A stretch of DNA of 9,039 nucleotides from Vulcanimicrobiia bacterium (GTDB taxonomy: Bacteria > Vulcanimicrobiota > Vulcanimicrobiia > Vulcanimicrobiales > Vulcanimicrobiaceae): positions 1 through 9,039 of the forward strand of contig JANWKW010000156.1 in the NCBI GenBank assembly GCA_025451135.1, written 5' to 3'. Below the pieces are notes generated by a model. That model saw nothing but the letters and a program-made list of their open reading frames with translations. It was not told where the DNA came from and did no database searches. The translations under genes were made by a program, and so were the position numbers. Positions 7,066 to 9,039 of this stretch are shown here, piece by piece (within the stretch, counting starts at the first letter, position 1; every line of letters begins with the position of its first letter).

Positions 7066-7154
7066 GGCTATTCCAAGCCTAAAGTCGGTGCGGGACGTTC
7101 GGGCCCATGCCTATCATCTGGTAAAGCAGACTCGCGAGCCTCAGGAGACGTACG
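7066..7154 (+). promoter_or_regulatory. Leader and possible promoter of the oxidase operon
   Basis: This 89-bp gap is the only break between nanE and coxB. TATCAT at 7112-7117 matches the -10 consensus at five of six positions, but no -35 box lies 16-18 bp upstream. CTCGCGAG (7131-7138) is a perfect 8-bp palindrome. AGGAG at 7143-7147 lies seven bases before TTG 7155 and supports that codon as the coxB start; GTG 7158 would have a ten-base spacing. The promoter is tentative; the ribosome binding site is convincing. Confidence 0.3.
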
Positions 7155-8252
7155 TTGGTGGAGAATAGGGATCCGGTCGTGCACCTCGACCGGAACTTTT
7201 GGATTGTTACGGCGGTTTTCGCCGTGCTCTCCGCGATTTCGGTCTGGTATTTCGGCACGTTCGACTTCGTGAGGCTCCTCCCCGAGTCGGCCGCTCCGGC
7301 CGGGGACATCGACGCCCTGACGCGCTTCCTGCTGATGTCGTCCGGGCCGCTGTTCATCTTCGTGATCGGCTACCTGCTGTATTTCACGATCGCGTACCGC
7401 GTCCGCAGATCGGACCCGCCGGACGCGATCGGCACGCAGATCCACGACAACCACTCGCTCGAGCTGTGGTGGACCGTCATCCCGACGATCTTCGTGGTCG
7501 TCATGGCGATCTTCAGCGTCAAGATCTGGTACAACATCGAGGTCGCGCAGCCGACCAACGGCATCGCCGTCGAGTCGATCGGCCATCAGTGGTACTACAC
7601 GTTCCGCTACCCCAACGTGCACGGCGAGATCCCGAACGAGATGCACCTCGAGGTCGGCGTCCCGGTCACCCTGCACGTCACCTCGAGCGACGTCATCCAC
7701 TCGTTCTGGGTGCCGACCATGCGCATCAAGGCAGACATGGTGCCGGGCCTGATCAACACCCTGCACTTCACGCCGCTCAACCCGGGGACGTACAAGATCA
7801 TCTGCACCGAGTTCTGCGGCACGCTCCACGGCGAGATGGAGAAGCAGACCGTCGTGATCGAGGATCACGCCCACTTCACCGCCTGGTATAACGGCTGGGT
7901 CGCCAAGACCAAGAACGTCAGCGACGCGATCGCCGCCGCCAGCGCGGGCGCGATCCCGCTGACCGGGGGCAGCGCGAGCGCCGGCCAGGCGACCTTCGCG
8001 GCCAAGTGCTCGGCCTGCCACAAGATCGCGCCGTTCGATCAGAAGATCGTCGGCCCGGGCCTCAAGGGCATCCTCGACGATCCCAAGCATCCGAACCTCG
8101 TGGACGGCCAGAAGGCGACGCCCGAGAACGTCGCGGCGATCCTCCAGCACGGGTACAAGGGCGACATCGGCGCCATGCCCGATATGACGGCGAACGGTCT
8201 GAGCAACAAGGACATCGCCAACCTCGTCGAGTTCCTGAAGAACCAGAAGTAA
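7155..8252 (+). CDS. coxB: Cytochrome c oxidase subunit II with fused cytochrome c domain (caa3 type)
   Basis: This 365-residue subunit receives electrons at the binuclear CuA centre and passes them to subunit I. CuA ligands are visible as His182 in DVIHSFWVP and the cluster CTEFCGTLHGEM (Cys217, Cys221, His225, Met228). The aromatic GHQWYYTFRYP (143-153) is the electron-entry loop. After a linker of about 40 residues, CSACH (285-289) binds covalent heme c and Met341 in GAMPDM is the likely axial ligand, so the protein is caa3-like. Three hydrophobic segments (about 15-33, 60-81 and 105-126) precede the CuA domain, one more than the two canonical helices. The first may be an uncleaved anchor or a signal peptide; no lipobox is seen. 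TTG 7155 is chosen for its AGGAG spacing. It lies 12 nt upstream of ctaD. Confidence 0.97.
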   Translation: MVENRDPVVHLDRNFWIVTAVFAVLSAISVWYFGTFDFVRLLPESAAPAGDIDALTRFLLMSSGPLFIFVIGYLLYFTIAYRVRRSDPPDAIGTQIHDNHSLELWWTVIPTIFVVVMAIFSVKIWYNIEVAQPTNGIAVESIGHQWYYTFRYPNVHGEIPNEMHLEVGVPVTLHVTSSDVIHSFWVPTMRIKADMVPGLINTLHFTPLNPGTYKIICTEFCGTLHGEMEKQTVVIEDHAHFTAWYNGWVAKTKNVSDAIAAASAGAIPLTGGSASAGQATFAAKCSACHKIAPFDQKIVGPGLKGILDDPKHPNLVDGQKATPENVAAILQHGYKGDIGAMPDMTANGLSNKDIANLVEFLKNQK

Positions 8253-8264
8253 GCGGAGTTACGA

Positions 8265-9039
8265 ATGGCAACAGCAACAGTCCACGCTGGCGGGATCGCC
8301 GACCACGTCCATCCGGAACCCCACGGCTTCGTCCGCAAGTACATCTTCTCGATCGACCATAAGATCATCGGCGTCCAGTACCTGATCACGGGCTTCGTGT
8401 TCCTGGTGCTGGCGGGTCTGCTCGCCGAGGTCATCCGGGTGCAGTTGATGCACGCCAACGGCGGCTTCGTCAGCGCCGACACGTACAACGAGGTCTACTC
8501 GATCCACGGCTCGGCGATGGTCTGGCTGGTCATCATCCCGCTGGCCACCGGGGCGTTCGGCAACTTCGTCTTCCCGCTCCAGATCGGCGCGCGCGACGTC
8601 GCGTTCCCGTGGCTGAACATGGTCTCGTTCTGGCTCTTCCCGCCGGCCGGGCTGCTGCTGTTCGGATCGTTCCTGCTGGGCGCGCCGGCGGCCGGCTGGA
8701 CCGAGTACCCGCCGATGTCGCTCCAGGGCGCGCCGGGCACCTCGATGTGGTGCGCCGCCATCTTCCTGGTCGGCATCTCGTCGACCATGACCGGCCTGAA
8801 CTTCCTGGTGACGCTGATCAAGATGCGCGCGCCGGGCATGACCTTCACCCGGATGCCGCTGTTCTGCTGGGCGCAGTTCGCGACCGCGCCGATGTCGATG
8901 ATCGCGACGACCGCGCTCGCGGCGGCGCTCGCGGCGCTGTTCATGGAGCGCCAGTTCGGCGTGCCGTTCTTCGATCCGACCAAGGGCGGATCGCCGATCC
9001 TGTGGCAGCACATGTTCTGGTTCTACTCGCACCCGGCCG
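8265..9039 (+). CDS. ctaD: Cytochrome c oxidase subunit I, A2-type (3' truncated by window edge)
   Basis: This is the catalytic heme-copper subunit that reduces oxygen to water and pumps protons in the cytoplasmic membrane. From ATG 8265, 258 codons are visible. GGAG at 8255-8258 sits six bases upstream of the start. SIDHKIIGVQY (29-39) is the family N-terminus, His81 in SIHGSAMVW is a low-spin heme ligand, and the FGNFVFPLQIGARDVAFPWLN region keeps the D-channel Asp. Helix VI begins with LWQHMFWFYSHPA (246-258). His256 is a CuB ligand, and Tyr254-Ser255 replaces the Gly plus downstream Glu of A1 enzymes (GHPEV). By established classification the YS motif defines the A2 subgroup. The frame is open to the last base; the rest of the protein, including the remaining CuB and heme histidines, lies outside the window. 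Confidence 0.97.
   Translation, partial: MATATVHAGGIADHVHPEPHGFVRKYIFSIDHKIIGVQYLITGFVFLVLAGLLAEVIRVQLMHANGGFVSADTYNEVYSIHGSAMVWLVIIPLATGAFGNFVFPLQIGARDVAFPWLNMVSFWLFPPAGLLLFGSFLLGAPAAGWTEYPPMSLQGAPGTSMWCAAIFLVGISSTMTGLNFLVTLIKMRAPGMTFTRMPLFCWAQFATAPMSMIATTALAAALAALFMERQFGVPFFDPTKGGSPILWQHMFWFYSHPA

Noticed and set aside
7065..7080. AGGCT-ATTCCA-AGCCT hairpin right after the nanE stop
   Set aside because: A 5-bp stem with no following T-run is too weak to call a terminator.
8259..9032. 257-codon minus-strand open frame opposite ctaD
   Set aside because: Charged low-complexity translation; the plus strand encodes an unmistakable subunit I of cytochrome oxidase.

Overview
The window is GC-rich bacterial DNA in which nearly every base is coding and genes abut or overlap. 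It encodes a terminal oxidase of the heme-copper type, so the organism respires oxygen. Composition and gene style would fit a high-GC soil-type lineage (for example Candidatus Eremiobacterota or a similar phylum), but no rRNA or lineage marker is present, so this is only a guess. No mobile element, CRISPR array, tRNA or rRNA was recognised.

Layout. (1) 1-1098, plus strand: the C-terminal half of a hydantoinase/oxoprolinase-like ASKHA ATPase that enters from the left edge. (2) A hairpin at 1108-1133 separates it from a convergent minus-strand cluster. (3) 3823 down to 1156, minus strand: a DUF4870 membrane protein, a SAM-dependent methyltransferase resembling the TylM1/DesVI amino-sugar N-methyltransferases, and an APC-family amino-acid permease. 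(4) A 62-bp divergent gap. (5) 3886-7065, plus strand: four genes joined by three successive 4-nt start/stop overlaps, namely a FAD-dependent oxidoreductase, a 100-residue ImmA/IrrE-like zinc peptidase, a BadF/BcrA-type (N-acetylglucosamine-kinase-like) sugar kinase, and an N-acetylmannosamine-6-phosphate 2-epimerase (NanE). (6) An 89-bp gap, then 7155-9039, plus strand: cytochrome c oxidase subunit II with a fused cytochrome c domain, and the first 258 codons of subunit I, which runs off the right edge.

How the genes work together. The kinase and NanE form a plausible amino-sugar route: phosphorylation of ManNAc or a related N-acetyl sugar, then epimerisation to GlcNAc-6-phosphate. The FAD oxidoreductase and small metallopeptidase are translationally coupled to that pair, but their role in it is not obvious; this is the least expected arrangement in the window. 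CoxB and CtaD are the start of a caa3-type oxidase operon. The YSHP motif in helix VI of CtaD places it in the A2 group of heme-copper oxygen reductases. The methyltransferase-permease cluster has no visible deoxysugar or antibiotic genes next to it, so its substrate is unknown.
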